Shown: positions 25,400-34,017, counted from the stretch's first letter. The stretch is 44,894 bases of DNA from Rhodoferax sp. (GCA_030645355.1 JAUSNJ010000173.1:1-44894); one strand, 5' to 3'. Translations and numbers: made by a program. Notes: generated from the letters alone by a model not told the origin.

Positions 25400-27220
25400 A
25401 TGTACCAATACACCGACTTCGACCGCCAGTTCATCCAAAGCCGAGCTGCCCAGCACCGCGACCAGCTGGAGCGCAATATGGCTGGCACGCTCAGCGACGA
25501 CGAGTTCCGCCCGCTGCGCCTGCAAAACGGCTGGTACATCCAGCGCTATGCGCCCATGCTGCGTGTGGCAGTTCCTTACGGTGAACTGTCCAGCAAGCAA
25601 CTGCGTGTGCTGGCCAAAATTGCCCGCGAATACGATCAGCCCAGCAAACAGGTGTTTGACACCGCCATCGGCACCCAGGCCACTTGGGGCACCACGCACC
25701 TGCCCATCGGATACGGCCACTTCACGACCCGCCAAAACGTGCAGTTCAACTGGATTGCACTGAAAGACAGCGCCGACGTCATGGACCTGCTGGCCACGGT
25801 CGACATGCACGGCATCCAGACCAGCGGCAACTGCATCCGCAACATCACCAGTGACGAATTGGCTGGCGTTGCGCCGGATGAAATTGCCGACCCGCGCCCG
25901 TTTGCCGAAATCATGCGCCAGTGGAGCACGCTGCACCCCGAGTTCGCCTTCCTGCCGCGCAAGTTCAAGATCGCCATCACCGGCGCCACGGAAGACCGCG
26001 CCGCAACTGCCTGGCACGACGTGGGCTTGCACCTGATCAAGAACGCAGCGGGCGAACTGGGCTTCAAGGTGCTGGTCGGCGGTGGCATGGGCCGCACACC
26101 CATCATTGGGACCACCATTCGCGAATTTTTGCCCTGGAACCAGACCATGAATTTTCTGGAGGCCGTGGTGCGCGTCTACAACCGCTGGGGCCGCCGTGAC
26201 AACGCCTACAAGGCGCGTATCAAGATCCTGGTCAAGGCCGAGGGCCAGCGCTACATCGACGAGGTGGAAGCCGAGTACCAGCAGATCATCACCGTGGACG
26301 GCGCACCGCACACCATCACGCAGGCCGAACTGGACCGGGTCTCTGCATCATTTGTGCCTCCAGCCCTCGTGGAACGTACGCAAGGCGCTACCAAATCAGT
26401 AGCATCGATTCCCGCGGGCCGCCAGACCGACTATGCACGCTGGCTCAAGCAAAACGTGGCCGCGCACCAGAACCCGGCCCTGCGCGCCGTCACGCTGTCG
26501 TTCAAGCGCCTGGGCCAGGCGCCTGGCGACGCGGACGCCGACCAGATCGACACCGCTGCCGACCTCGCTGAAGAGTTTTCGGCCGGTGAGGTGCGCGTTA
26601 CGCACGACCAGAACCTGCTCTTGCCCTGGGTCCGCGAGGAAGACCTGCCCGCCCTGTGGGTGGCCGCCAGCCACGCCGGCCTGGCGCGCTCCAACATCCG
26701 TTTGCTGACCGACATGATTGCCTGCCCCGGTGGCGACTTTTGCGCGCTGGCCAATGCCCGCTCCATCCCGATCGCAGCCAGCATCACCGAGCGTTACCAG
26801 GACATGGACGAATTGCACGACCTCGGCGAGATCGACCTGCACATCAGCGGCTGCATCAACTCGTGCGGCCACCACCACAGCGGCCATATCGGCGTGCTGG
26901 GCGTGGACAAGGACGGCAAGGAGTGGTACCAGATTTCATTGGGCGGCTCGGACGGCTCGGACCTGAGCGGCGCGGCCGTACCCGGCAAGGTCGTCGGCCC
27001 ATCCTTCAGCGCCTCCGAAGTGCCCGGCGTGATCGAAGCCGTGCTGGACAGCTACCGCCAAACGCGCAGGGGCCGCGAAACTTTTATCGACACCTTCAAA
27101 CGCGTGGGCTTTGACACTTTCAAGGCGGCGGCCAACTCGGCCCGCCTGAGCGACAAGCACGAAGACCTGCACACGCTGCCCAAACACACCGGCTTTGCCA
27201 AGGATAAGCAAGAGGCATGA
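25400..27220 (+). CDS. cysI: assimilatory sulfite reductase hemoprotein (nitrite/sulfite reductase family)
   Basis: A 606-residue siroheme/[4Fe-4S] enzyme that reduces sulfite to sulfide with six electrons. Cluster and siroheme ligands are C442-x5-C448 (CPGGDFC) and C485-x3-C489 (CINSC), and GNCIRNITSDELAG is the substrate-side family block. No cysJ flavoprotein gene is nearby, so electrons probably come from ferredoxin (see fdxA and reductase downstream). A linker near residues 317-332 (PPALVERTQGATKS) is encoded by a copy of the dispersed repeat in reverse orientation. The stop overlaps the next start as ATGA at 27217. Confidence 0.94.
   Translation: MYQYTDFDRQFIQSRAAQHRDQLERNMAGTLSDDEFRPLRLQNGWYIQRYAPMLRVAVPYGELSSKQLRVLAKIAREYDQPSKQVFDTAIGTQATWGTTHLPIGYGHFTTRQNVQFNWIALKDSADVMDLLATVDMHGIQTSGNCIRNITSDELAGVAPDEIADPRPFAEIMRQWSTLHPEFAFLPRKFKIAITGATEDRAATAWHDVGLHLIKNAAGELGFKVLVGGGMGRTPIIGTTIREFLPWNQTMNFLEAVVRVYNRWGRRDNAYKARIKILVKAEGQRYIDEVEAEYQQIITVDGAPHTITQAELDRVSASFVPPALVERTQGATKSVASIPAGRQTDYARWLKQNVAAHQNPALRAVTLSFKRLGQAPGDADADQIDTAADLAEEFSAGEVRVTHDQNLLLPWVREEDLPALWVAASHAGLARSNIRLLTDMIACPGGDFCALANARSIPIAASITERYQDMDELHDLGEIDLHISGCINSCGHHHSGHIGVLGVDKDGKEWYQISLGGSDGSDLSGAAVPGKVVGPSFSASEVPGVIEAVLDSYRQTRRGRETFIDTFKRVGFDTFKAAANSARLSDKHEDLHTLPKHTGFAKDKQEA
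26349..26394 (-). repeat. dispersed 46-bp intragenic repeat, copy 2 (in cysI)
   Basis: On the minus strand it begins TTGGTAGC and includes TTCCACGAGGGCTGGAGGC, 19 bases that match the hrpA copy with one difference. It lies in a cysI linker. Confidence 0.75.
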
Positions 27221-27660
27221 CTATGAAATTGATAGCTACAATCACCCATTCCACGAGAGCTAGCGGCCAGAACGTTTTGGAGCTTGCGAACGACGTGGAC
27301 CCCCGCACGGTGTCACTGGAAGGGGTCGATCGCATCGACCTGACATTTCCCAAGTTCACTGACGGCCGCGCCTTCAGCCAGGCCTTTCTGCTGCACCGCC
27401 GCCTGGGTTTCAAAGGCGACATTCGCGCCACCGGCGACGTGCTGGTCGACCAACTGGCGCAAATGCAGCGCAGCGGATTTACGTCTGCGGTGCTGCGCGA
27501 GGGCCAGGACATGGCCGTGGCACAGACCCAGTTGGACCGCTACAAGGACTTTTACCAGGGCGACGCCGTGACCGTAAAACCACTTTTTGTGCGCCATCCG
27601 GTGGCCGTGCCCGCCCCAGTTCCACCTGCAGAATTTTCCGACGCCGGAGCCTATGTATGA
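27217..27660 (+). CDS. DUF934 domain protein of the cys operon
   Basis: A 147-residue protein with the DUF934 core (VDRIDLTFPKFTDGRAFSQAFLLHRRLGFKGDIRATGDVL…DQLAQMQRSGF). The family is known by its constant position next to sulfite reductase genes and is presumed to help sulfite reductase; activity is unproven. Two starts are close: ATG 27217 overlaps the cysI stop, and ATG 27223 follows two codons later. Residues 6-19 (IATITHSTRASGQN) come from the dispersed repeat, so the repeat has become the start of the protein. The stop overlaps cysH (ATGA, 27657). Confidence 0.88.
   Translation: MTMKLIATITHSTRASGQNVLELANDVDPRTVSLEGVDRIDLTFPKFTDGRAFSQAFLLHRRLGFKGDIRATGDVLVDQLAQMQRSGFTSAVLREGQDMAVAQTQLDRYKDFYQGDAVTVKPLFVRHPVAVPAPVPPAEFSDAGAYV
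27229..27274 (+). repeat. dispersed 46-bp intragenic repeat, copy 3 (DUF934 gene 5' end)
   Basis: TTGATAGCTAC opens the copy and TTCCACGAGAGCTAGCGGCC follows. It is translated as IATITHSTRASG, in the same frame as the cysN copy. Confidence 0.75.
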
Positions 27661-28439
27661 GCGCGATCGTCCTGCACGCCCGTCCTTCCAAGGATTTTGC
27701 CGCCAAGCTGGCCGAGACCACGGCCCTGCTGGTCAAGGCCGCGCAAGACTATGCACCCGGCGAAATCACCCAAGCCTCCAGCCTCGGCGCCGAAGACGTG
27801 GTCATCAGCCACATCATCAACAGCCACCAGCTCGACATCGGCATCTTTGTGCTGGAAACCGGCCGCCTGCACCAGGAAACCCTGGCGCTGCTGGACCAGT
27901 TCAGAGCCACATCCCGCGCGCCGGTCACGGTCTACACCCCGGTCCATGAATCGGTGGTGCAGTTCGTGGTCCGCGAAGGCAAGGATGCGATGTACAAGAG
28001 CATCGAATTGCGCAAGGCCTGCTGCGGTATCCGCAAGATGGAGCCCCTGGGCCGCGCGCTAGACGGCAAAAAGGCCTGGATCAGCGGCCTGCGCCGCGAG
28101 CAGAGCGGCGCCCGCGCCGACGTGCCGCTGATCGATACCTCCGAGCCCCGCACCAAACTCAACCCGCTGGCCAACTGGACCTGGGGCGACGTCTGGCACT
28201 ACATCGCCGAAAACGGCGTTGCCTACAACCCGCTGCACGACGCGTTTTTCCCCAGCATTGGCTGCGAGCCCTGCACCCGCGCTATCAGCCTGGGTGAAGA
28301 CTTCCGCTCCGGCCGCTGGTGGTGGGAAGACGAAGCCGCCAAGGAATGTGGCCTGCACGTCAAACACGACAGCAACAACAGCCAAGAAGCCGACGTCGCC
28401 CCTGTATCCTCCACGCTACTCCGCCGAGCACCCGCATGA
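27657..28439 (+). CDS. cysH: assimilatory adenylylsulfate (APS) reductase
   Basis: A 260-residue PAPS/APS reductase family protein. The PP-loop-like SLGAEDVVI and LETGRLHQET segments bind the nucleotide. The cysteine pairs KACCGIRK and GCEPCTRA ligate a [4Fe-4S] cluster and mark the APS-type (cluster-containing) branch, in contrast to the clusterless PAPS enzyme of E. coli. CGLH carries the catalytic cysteine near the C-terminus. It makes sulfite from APS, which agrees with no APS kinase (cysC) in this operon. Coupled by ATGA overlaps to the DUF934 gene and to cysD. Confidence 0.94.
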   Translation: MSAIVLHARPSKDFAAKLAETTALLVKAAQDYAPGEITQASSLGAEDVVISHIINSHQLDIGIFVLETGRLHQETLALLDQFRATSRAPVTVYTPVHESVVQFVVREGKDAMYKSIELRKACCGIRKMEPLGRALDGKKAWISGLRREQSGARADVPLIDTSEPRTKLNPLANWTWGDVWHYIAENGVAYNPLHDAFFPSIGCEPCTRAISLGEDFRSGRWWWEDEAAKECGLHVKHDSNNSQEADVAPVSSTLLRRAPA

Positions 28440-29368
28440 ACGCTATGACCGAACCCACCCACTTTGAGCGCCTCTCCAACCAGCACCTCGACGCGCTGGA
28501 AGAGGAAACCATCTTCATCCTGCGCGAAGTGGCCGCCGCCTTTGAGCGCCCCACGCTGCTGTTCTCCGGCGGCAAAGACTCGCTGGTGATGCTCAAGTGC
28601 GCCGAAAAGGCCTTTGGCGTGGGCCGTATCCCCTACCCGCTGCTGATGATCGACACAGGCCACAACTTTCACGAAGTGACCGACTTCCGCGATTTCCGCG
28701 CCAAGGAATTGGGCGCCGAGCTGATTGTGCGCAGCGTCGAGGATTCGATGAAACGCGGCACTGTGCGCCTGGCCCACCCCGGTGAGAGCCGCAACGTACA
28801 CCAGTCGGTCACGCTGCTCGAAGCCATCGAAGAGTTCCGCTTTGACGCGCTGATTGGCGGTGCCCGCCGCGACGAGGAAAAGGCCCGCGCCAAGGAGCGC
28901 ATCTTCTCCCACCGCGACAGCTTCGGCCAGTGGCAACCCAAGGCCCAGCGCCCCGAGCTGTGGACGCTGTTCAACACCCGCCTCCAACCGGGCGAACACT
29001 TCCGCGTGTTCCCCATCAGCAACTGGACCGAGCTGGACGTGTGGCAGTACATCGAGCGCGAACAGATCGCCCTGCCTTCGCTCTACTACACGCACAAGCG
29101 CGACGTTGTCGAGCGCAAGGGCCTGCTGGTGCCGGTGACTGACCTGACACCCGCCAAGGCCGGCGAGACCGTGGAGTCACGCGACGTGCGCTTTCGCACC
29201 GTGGGTGACATCACCTGCACCTGCCCCGTCGAGAGCCTTGCGGCAACCGCTGCAGACATCGTGGTCGAGACCCTGGCAGCCGACGTCAGCGAACGCGGAG
29301 CCACCCGCATGGACGATAAAACCTCTGAGGCTTCGATGGAGAAGCGCAAGAAAGACGGGTACTTTTAA
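28436..29368 (+). CDS. cysD: sulfate adenylyltransferase subunit 2
   Basis: A 310-residue ATP-sulfurylase small subunit with the PP-loop SGGKDSLVML near residue 42, GGARRDEEKARAKERIFS and the C-terminal ERGATRMDDK…KKDGYF ending usual for CysD. With CysN it forms APS from sulfate and ATP, driven by GTP hydrolysis. ATG 28436 overlaps the cysH stop by four bases; the open frame further upstream is inside cysH. cysN follows after one base. Confidence 0.96.
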   Translation: MNAMTEPTHFERLSNQHLDALEEETIFILREVAAAFERPTLLFSGGKDSLVMLKCAEKAFGVGRIPYPLLMIDTGHNFHEVTDFRDFRAKELGAELIVRSVEDSMKRGTVRLAHPGESRNVHQSVTLLEAIEEFRFDALIGGARRDEEKARAKERIFSHRDSFGQWQPKAQRPELWTLFNTRLQPGEHFRVFPISNWTELDVWQYIEREQIALPSLYYTHKRDVVERKGLLVPVTDLTPAKAGETVESRDVRFRTVGDITCTCPVESLAATAADIVVETLAADVSERGATRMDDKTSEASMEKRKKDGYF

Positions 29369-29369
29369 T

Positions 29370-30740
29370 ATGACAACTGCTACAAAACCAATAGCTACAC
29401 CAGTAGATTCCACGAGGGCTAACGGCCTGAATGGCTCGAACGTTGACACACAGAGCGCCCTGCGCTTCATTACCTGCGGCTCGGTGGACGATGGCAAGAG
29501 CACGCTGATCGGCCGCCTGCTGGTGGACAGCCGCTCGGTGATGCTGGACCAACTGGCCAACGTTTCCAAGAGCGGCGAGGCCGACCTGGCGCTGTTCACC
29601 GACGGCTTGTCTGCCGAACGCGAGCAGGGCATCACCATCGACGTGGCCTACCGATACTTTGCCACCCCGACCCGCAAGTTCATCATTGGCGATGCGCCGG
29701 GCCACGTGCAGTACACCCGCAACATGGTGACCGCCGCCAGCAGCGCCCACGCCGCCGTGGTGCTGGTGGACGCCACCAAGCTCAAATGGCAGGACGCAGG
29801 CACCCTGGAGCTACTGCCCCAGACCCGCCGCCACTCGCTGCTGGTCAACCTGCTGCGCGTGCCCAGCATCGTGTTTGCCGTCAACAAGCTCGACGCGCTG
29901 GAAAGTGCTGACAAGCCCGAGACTGCCGGCAACGCCGCCCGGGCCTTCGCCAAGATCCGCGAGGCGCTGCAACTGTTTGCCGAGCATGCCGGCATTTCTG
30001 TGACCGCCATCGTGCCGATTTCGGCCCTGAAAGGCGACAACGTCGTGCAGTCGACGCCCAACTGGTGCGGCTACACCGGCCCAAGCTTGCTCACGCTGCT
30101 GGAGCAGTTGCCGGTTACCGCGGCTGAAACCGAAGTGCCTTTTGCCTTCCCGGTGCAGTGGGTCGAAAAATTCTCGTCGTCCAGTGACACCAGCCAGGGC
30201 CGTCGTGTGTTCTGGGGCCGTGTGGCCACCGGTTGCGTGCAGCCTGGGGACACGATTTCCATTCTGCCCAGCGGCCAGACTGCCAAGGTCGCCCAGGTGC
30301 TGAACCACGCCCGGGTGCCCAAGAATGTGGGCGCGGGCCACGGCGCGGGCATTGTGCTGGATCGCGAAGTGGATGTGTCGCGCGGCGACTGGCTGCTGGC
30401 CTCCAACGACGCGCCCAGCCATTTCGACACGACCCGCGAGATCAAGGCCACCGTGGCCTGGATGGACGACGAACCGCTGGTGGCGGGCCGCATCTATTGG
30501 GCGCTGCACGGCCACCGCTGGATCAAGGCTAAGGTCAAGCGCATCGTCCACAGCCTGGACATCAACACGCTGGAAGAACACGACGCAACGCAGATCGAGC
30601 CCAACGCCATTGGCCACATCGAACTCAGCCTGCAGGAGCCTATTGCCGCCCTGCCCTACAGCCAGTCGCGCATTTTGGGCGCACTGATTCTGGTGGACAC
30701 CGCCAGCCACAAGACCTCTGGCGCATTGCTATTGAATTGA
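29370..30740 (+). CDS. cysN: sulfate adenylyltransferase subunit 1 (GTPase)
   Basis: A 456-residue translation-factor-type GTPase. G1 is GSVDDGKST (about residues 38-46), the G3 equivalent is DAPGH, G4 is NKLD, and beta-barrel domains follow. No CysC kinase domain is fused, consistent with direct APS reduction. The N-terminal ~25 residues before ALRFITCGS are not family-like and are partly encoded by the dispersed repeat (IATPVDSTRANG). Alternatives inside ATG 29370 are not obvious. The next 117 bases hold an inverted repeat (CAGAA…TTCTG near 30763) but no strong terminator. Confidence 0.95.
   Translation: MTTATKPIATPVDSTRANGLNGSNVDTQSALRFITCGSVDDGKSTLIGRLLVDSRSVMLDQLANVSKSGEADLALFTDGLSAEREQGITIDVAYRYFATPTRKFIIGDAPGHVQYTRNMVTAASSAHAAVVLVDATKLKWQDAGTLELLPQTRRHSLLVNLLRVPSIVFAVNKLDALESADKPETAGNAARAFAKIREALQLFAEHAGISVTAIVPISALKGDNVVQSTPNWCGYTGPSLLTLLEQLPVTAAETEVPFAFPVQWVEKFSSSSDTSQGRRVFWGRVATGCVQPGDTISILPSGQTAKVAQVLNHARVPKNVGAGHGAGIVLDREVDVSRGDWLLASNDAPSHFDTTREIKATVAWMDDEPLVAGRIYWALHGHRWIKAKVKRIVHSLDINTLEEHDATQIEPNAIGHIELSLQEPIAALPYSQSRILGALILVDTASHKTSGALLLN
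29388..29433 (+). repeat. dispersed 46-bp intragenic repeat, copy 4 (cysN 5' end)
   Basis: CCAATAGCTAC opens the copy and ATTCCACGAGGGCTAACGGC follows. It codes for IATPVDSTRANG near the CysN start. Confidence 0.75.
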
Positions 30741-30857
30741 CCTTTGGCAAGCAATCACGTCAGAAAGACCCTTCTGGCGTACCGCTGTGACAGGCTGCGT
30801 AAGCAATTGCCAATAAAATCCGAGGATTGTTCATACATTCCCGCCCTAGAAAATAAC

Positions 30858-31187
30858 ATGACCCATACCGTCACCGAAGCCTGCATCAAGTGCAAGTACA
30901 CCGATTGCGTCGACGTCTGCCCAGTAGATTGCTTCCGCGAAGGCCCTAACTTCCTGACCATCGATCCCGATGAATGCATCGACTGCGCCGTCTGCATCCC
31001 CGAGTGCCCGGTCAACGCCATCTACGCCGAAGAAGACGTGCCGGCCGACCAGCGCCACATGACGGCACTGAACGCCGAACTGGCCAAACTGCCCAACTGG
31101 AAGAGCATCACCAAGCGCAAGGCCGAACTGCCCGAAGCCGAAGAGTGGAAAGACAAGACCGGCAAGCTCCCGTTCCTGATCCGCTGA
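30858..31187 (+). CDS. fdxA: 7Fe-8S ferredoxin FdxA
   Basis: A 109-residue ferredoxin of the Azotobacter FdI type. The first cluster region is C9-x2-C12-x4-C17-x3-C21-P and the second is C-x2-C-x2-C-x3-C-P ([12 protein letters not shown]), the pattern of one [3Fe-4S] and one [4Fe-4S] cluster. The C-terminal half has the family's long tail ([17 protein letters not shown]). ATG 30858 gives the family N-terminus [17 protein letters not shown]; upstream frame is not conserved. It lies ten bases before the reductase gene, and the pair could deliver NADPH electrons to CysI. Confidence 0.95.
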   Translation: MTHTVTEACIKCKYTDCVDVCPVDCFREGPNFLTIDPDECIDCAVCIPECPVNAIYAEEDVPADQRHMTALNAELAKLPNWKSITKRKAELPEAEEWKDKTGKLPFLIR

Positions 31188-31197
31188 AGCACACGCG

Positions 31198-32259
31198 GTG
31201 CCAATCGAAACCGATGCCGTTATCGTAGGCGCAGGCCCGGTGGGCCTGTTCCAGGTGTTTGAGCTGGGCCTGCTGGACGTCAAGGCCCATGTCATCGACT
31301 CGTTGGCGCACCCAGGTGGCCAGTGCGTGGAGTTGTATCCCGACAAGCCGATTTACGACATCCCCGCCGTGCCGGTTTGCACCGGGCAAGAGCTGACTGA
31401 CAGCCTGCTCAAGCAGATAGCACCCTTTGGCGCTACCTTCCATTACGGACAGGAAGTGGCAACGGTCGAACGCCAGGCGGACGAACGTTTTCTGGTGGAG
31501 ACCAGCACCGGCAACCGCTTTCTGACCAAGACCATCTTCATTGCCGCCGGTGTTGGCGCCTTCCAGCCGCGCACCCTCAAGGTCGATGGTCTGGAAAGAT
31601 TTGAAGGCGACCAACTGGCTTACCACGTCAAGAACCCGGCCGACTTCGCGGGCAAGAACATCGTCATCGTTGGTGGTGGTGACTCGGCCCTGGACTGGGC
31701 GCTGAATTTTTGTGCCGGTAACGCGGACGGTAACCCCCACAAGGCCGAGAGCGTCATCCTGATTCACCGCCGGGACGGCTTCAAGGCCGCACCCGCCACC
31801 GTGGCCAAGATGCGGGCCCTGTGCGAGGCGCTGGAGATGCAGTTTCTGGTCGGACAGGTCACCGGCTTTGAAGAAGCCGATGGCCGCCTGAGCGAGATCA
31901 AGGTCACCGGTGCCGATGGCATCACCCGCCTGGTCCCGCTGGACCTGTTGCTGGTGTTTTTTGGCCTGTCGCCCAAGCTCGGACCTATCGCCAACTGGGG
32001 CCTGGACATCGAGCGCAAGCAGCTCAAGGTCGACACCGAAAAGTTCTCCACCAGCGTGCCCGGTATTTTTGCCGTGGGTGACATCAATATCTACCCCGGC
32101 AAGAAAAAGCTCATCCTCTGCGGCTTCCACGAGTGCGCGCTGGCCGCCTTTGGTGCCATGCCCTTCATCTTTCCGGAAAAGAAAGTGTTTTTGCAGTACA
32201 CCACCACCAGCCCCAAGCTGCACAAGGTACTGGGCGTGGAGTCACCGGTATTTGATTGA
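31198..32259 (+). CDS. ferredoxin-NADP(+) reductase, thioredoxin-reductase-like type
   Basis: A 353-residue flavoprotein of the TrxR-like FNR group. FAD motif GAGPVG (residues 11-16), NADPH motif GGGDSALDW and the C-terminal [25 protein letters not shown]-contacting block are clear. The CxxC redox pair of thioredoxin reductase is absent, as expected for an FNR. The start codon is GTG at 31198, ten bases after fdxA. It would exchange electrons between NADPH and the FdxA ferredoxin. The stretch GATAGCACCCTTTGGCGCTAC inside codes for a conserved segment and is not a repeat copy. Confidence 0.92.
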   Translation: MPIETDAVIVGAGPVGLFQVFELGLLDVKAHVIDSLAHPGGQCVELYPDKPIYDIPAVPVCTGQELTDSLLKQIAPFGATFHYGQEVATVERQADERFLVETSTGNRFLTKTIFIAAGVGAFQPRTLKVDGLERFEGDQLAYHVKNPADFAGKNIVIVGGGDSALDWALNFCAGNADGNPHKAESVILIHRRDGFKAAPATVAKMRALCEALEMQFLVGQVTGFEEADGRLSEIKVTGADGITRLVPLDLLLVFFGLSPKLGPIANWGLDIERKQLKVDTEKFSTSVPGIFAVGDINIYPGKKKLILCGFHECALAAFGAMPFIFPEKKVFLQYTTTSPKLHKVLGVESPVFD

Positions 32260-32313
32260 TTCGCGATTTTTCAAAAATCTGCGTCCGTCTCCAAAAACCA
32301 TAAATTTCCACGC

Positions 32314-32319
32314 TATAAT
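32314..32319 (+). promoter_or_regulatory. -10 box of the tRNA-Asn promoter
   Basis: A consensus TATAAT lies 12 bases before the mature tRNA 5' end. The -35 position (CCAAAA-like) is weak. Confidence 0.55.
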
Positions 32320-32331
32320 TTGAGGCTTCAT

Positions 32332-32407
32332 TCCTCGATAGCTCAGTTGGTAGAGCGCCGGACTGTTAATCCGTAGGTCCCTGGTTCGAGCCCAGGTCGA
32401 GGAGCCA
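32332..32407 (+). tRNA. tRNA-Asn (anticodon GTT)
   Basis: 76 bases including an encoded CCA. The acceptor stem TCCTCGA/TCGAGGA, D stem GCTC/GAGC, anticodon loop CTGTTAA (anticodon GTT) and T arm CCTGG-TTCGAGC-CCAGG all pair. It is followed by its own terminator. Confidence 0.98.
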
Positions 32408-32414
32408 AAATTTG

Positions 32415-32446
32415 AAAACCCACTGTCGAAAGATGGTGGGTTTTTT
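32415..32446 (+). terminator. Rho-independent terminator after tRNA-Asn
   Basis: AAAACCCAC (32415-32423) pairs with GTGGGTTTT (32436-32444), followed by a T-run. Confidence 0.8.
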
Positions 32447-32462
32447 ATTTTCCGGATCACCC

Positions 32463-32702
32463 ATGCACATCGACACCACCACTCCTACTCCCGCGTTCAT
32501 GCAAGAGGGCCTGGAGCAAATCGCCGCGTTGCGTGACGGCGCCCAAGAAGGCCACATCGCCGAACACATCCGCGGCATGGTGGCTGCGACCATGGGGCAC
32601 CTCTCGGTCGAATCGACCAACACCACAAAGAGTGATGCACAGCAGTGGCAGGAGTGGGCACTGGGCGTTGCAGATGGACTGGCGCTGCCAGTTGCCGTCT
32701 AA
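32463..32702 (+). CDS. small hypothetical protein
   Basis: A 79-residue open frame (MHIDTTTPTPAFMQEGLEQI…) with no family I recognise. It is hydrophilic with a predicted helical stretch EGLEQIAALRDGAQEGHIAEHI. The start at 32463 follows the tRNA terminator; an in-frame start at 32433 would lie in the terminator stem and is less likely. There is no obvious own promoter between. Codon use looks like neighbours. It is 47 bases upstream of another small gene. Confidence 0.45.
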   Translation: MHIDTTTPTPAFMQEGLEQIAALRDGAQEGHIAEHIRGMVAATMGHLSVESTNTTKSDAQQWQEWALGVADGLALPVAV

Positions 32703-32749
32703 CCGGTAGCCCCGCTAAACTAAACCCACGCCATTACAGGAAGAAAAAG

Positions 32750-33070
32750 ATGTTTGATCAAAGCGGCCATTGGATACACCTTGAAACCTTCGACGATTTT
32801 GACAACGGCCTGTCCGATCTGATTGAACTCTGGTCCTCAGAGACAGCCACCCAGGCCACGAAGGATTCGGCCTTCGCGCATTTCAAGGAAGACCTGGAAG
32901 CGGCTGCACTCCAATGGATAGACAACAAAGCCAAATCCAGGAAATATGCGGCCATTGCGCAAGAGCTGGCGGAGTTTGAAGAGGTATTGAACGAAGACTC
33001 GGGCGTGACCCCGCAAGCCAACAGCAGCGCCCCCGCGGCTGTGCCTGCGAAGGCCAAAAAGAAGATCTGA
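32750..33070 (+). CDS. hypothetical protein, helical with Ala/Lys-rich tail
   Basis: A 106-residue protein. ATG 32750 has AGGAAG eight bases upstream. The first ~85 residues are amphipathic and rich in aromatic and acidic residues (HLETFDDFDNGLSDLIELW); the tail is Pro/Ala-rich ending in AKAKKKI, similar in style to DNA-binding or polymer-associated tails. I do not recognise a family. The coding signature (third-position GC, clean ribosome site) supports it being real. Confidence 0.6.
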   Translation: MFDQSGHWIHLETFDDFDNGLSDLIELWSSETATQATKDSAFAHFKEDLEAAALQWIDNKAKSRKYAAIAQELAEFEEVLNEDSGVTPQANSSAPAAVPAKAKKKI

Positions 33071-33092
33071 GTAGCTCTGGACGCTTGCAACG

Positions 33093-33617
33093 GTGTCACG
33101 GCTACCATTGACGGTCCGAAGATCGAATGCATGCAGCTGCGTGCGGCTCGTGCTGGCAACGTCAACACTCATTGCGTCGGCATCGGTTTGGTCGGGCCCA
33201 TTTGAGGATGGGCTTGCGGCTCGGGACAAGGGAGACTTTGCTTCGGCAGTACACATCTTCAAACCGCTCGCGCAATCGGGCGACGCCAATTGCCAGTTCC
33301 AACTCAGCTTGCTCTACGCCGCCGGCAAGGGTGCGCAGGCGGACAACAAGCAGGCGCTTTATTGGCTACGTCAGTCGGCAACCCGGGGAAATACGCAGGC
33401 CCAGTCAAACCTTGGCAATGCATTCCACATGGGACGCGAGGTAGCTCAGGACACCATCAAGGCGTATGCATGGCTGAGCATGGCGTCTGCCGGTGGTGAC
33501 AGCGCCGCATCCACCAACCTCAATGTCGTCGCCAGAAAGATGAGCCCCCTGCAACTGAACCAGGGCAAGGCACTTGCCCAAGTCTGCCTGCAAGGGAACT
33601 TCAAACCCTGTTTATGA
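33093..33617 (+). CDS. SEL1-repeat protein, probably exported
   Basis: A 174-residue protein with SEL1/TPR-like repeats: the segments AVHIFKPLAQSGDANCQFQLSLLYAAG, QALYWLRQSATRGNTQAQSNLGNAF and KAYAWLSMASAGGDSAASTNL show the A-x-x-x-L/W-x-x-A-A-x-x-G-x-x-x-A pattern. A hydrophobic segment ending SASVWS suggests a signal peptide. The GTG at 33093 gives a long basic lead; a later GTG at 33141 (V17) would give a more usual signal peptide. Proteins of this kind scaffold protein-protein contacts. The stop lies seven bases from the convergent gene. Confidence 0.75.
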   Translation: MSRLPLTVRRSNACSCVRLVLATSTLIASASVWSGPFEDGLAARDKGDFASAVHIFKPLAQSGDANCQFQLSLLYAAGKGAQADNKQALYWLRQSATRGNTQAQSNLGNAFHMGREVAQDTIKAYAWLSMASAGGDSAASTNLNVVARKMSPLQLNQGKALAQVCLQGNFKPCL

Positions 33618-33624
33618 ACGACGG

Positions 33625-34017
33625 TCAATCGCTGGCAAAACGTCCTCTCAAATACGCAATGATTGCGCCAGACTCAACCAGCCACTGGGTACTTCCCGCA
33701 GGGTCGGTAATCCTCAAGCACGGTACCTTGGGTTGACCAAAGCCCTGAATCAGATCCGTGCGATTCTTCCCGTCCTTTTGCGCATCACGGCGTTCAATGT
33801 TCAGGGACAACCTGCACATTTCCTGCCTTACCTTGATGCAAAAAGGGCAGGTCTGGAACTGATACAAGGCAAGGTCACTGCACTGCTGATCAACCTGGGT
33901 CTGCCGCACCGGCGCACGAACGGTGCCCTTTGGACGGCTGATGACCTCCCACAGTCGCATGACTGGTCCGAGCAATAACCGCAAAGTCTTAAAAAAAAGC
34001 CTGACCAAAGTTTTCAT
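33625..34017 (-). CDS. glutaredoxin-like/GST-N-domain protein
   Basis: A 130-residue protein. From about residue 48 it has a thioredoxin fold: LALYQFQTCPFCIKVR carries the redox C-P-F-C, followed by RDAQKDGKNRTDLIQGFGQPKVPCLRI with the cis-proline VP, and WLVESGAIIAYL as in glutaredoxin/GST N-domains. The first ~45 residues include a hydrophobic stretch (LVRLFFKTLRLLLGPVMRLW) that could tether it to the membrane. The open frame continues 588 bases further upstream through the CopD-like gene; ATG 34017 gives the sensible product. Convergent with the SEL1 gene. Confidence 0.8.
   Translation of the reverse strand: MKTLVRLFFKTLRLLLGPVMRLWEVISRPKGTVRAPVRQTQVDQQCSDLALYQFQTCPFCIKVRQEMCRLSLNIERRDAQKDGKNRTDLIQGFGQPKVPCLRITDPAGSTQWLVESGAIIAYLRGRFASD

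Noticed and set aside
31408..31432. Sequence in the ferredoxin reductase gene resembling part of the dispersed repeat (ATAGCACC…GGCGCTAC)
   Set aside because: It encodes [10 protein letters not shown], which is conserved in this enzyme family, and the CACGAGGGCT half of the repeat is absent.
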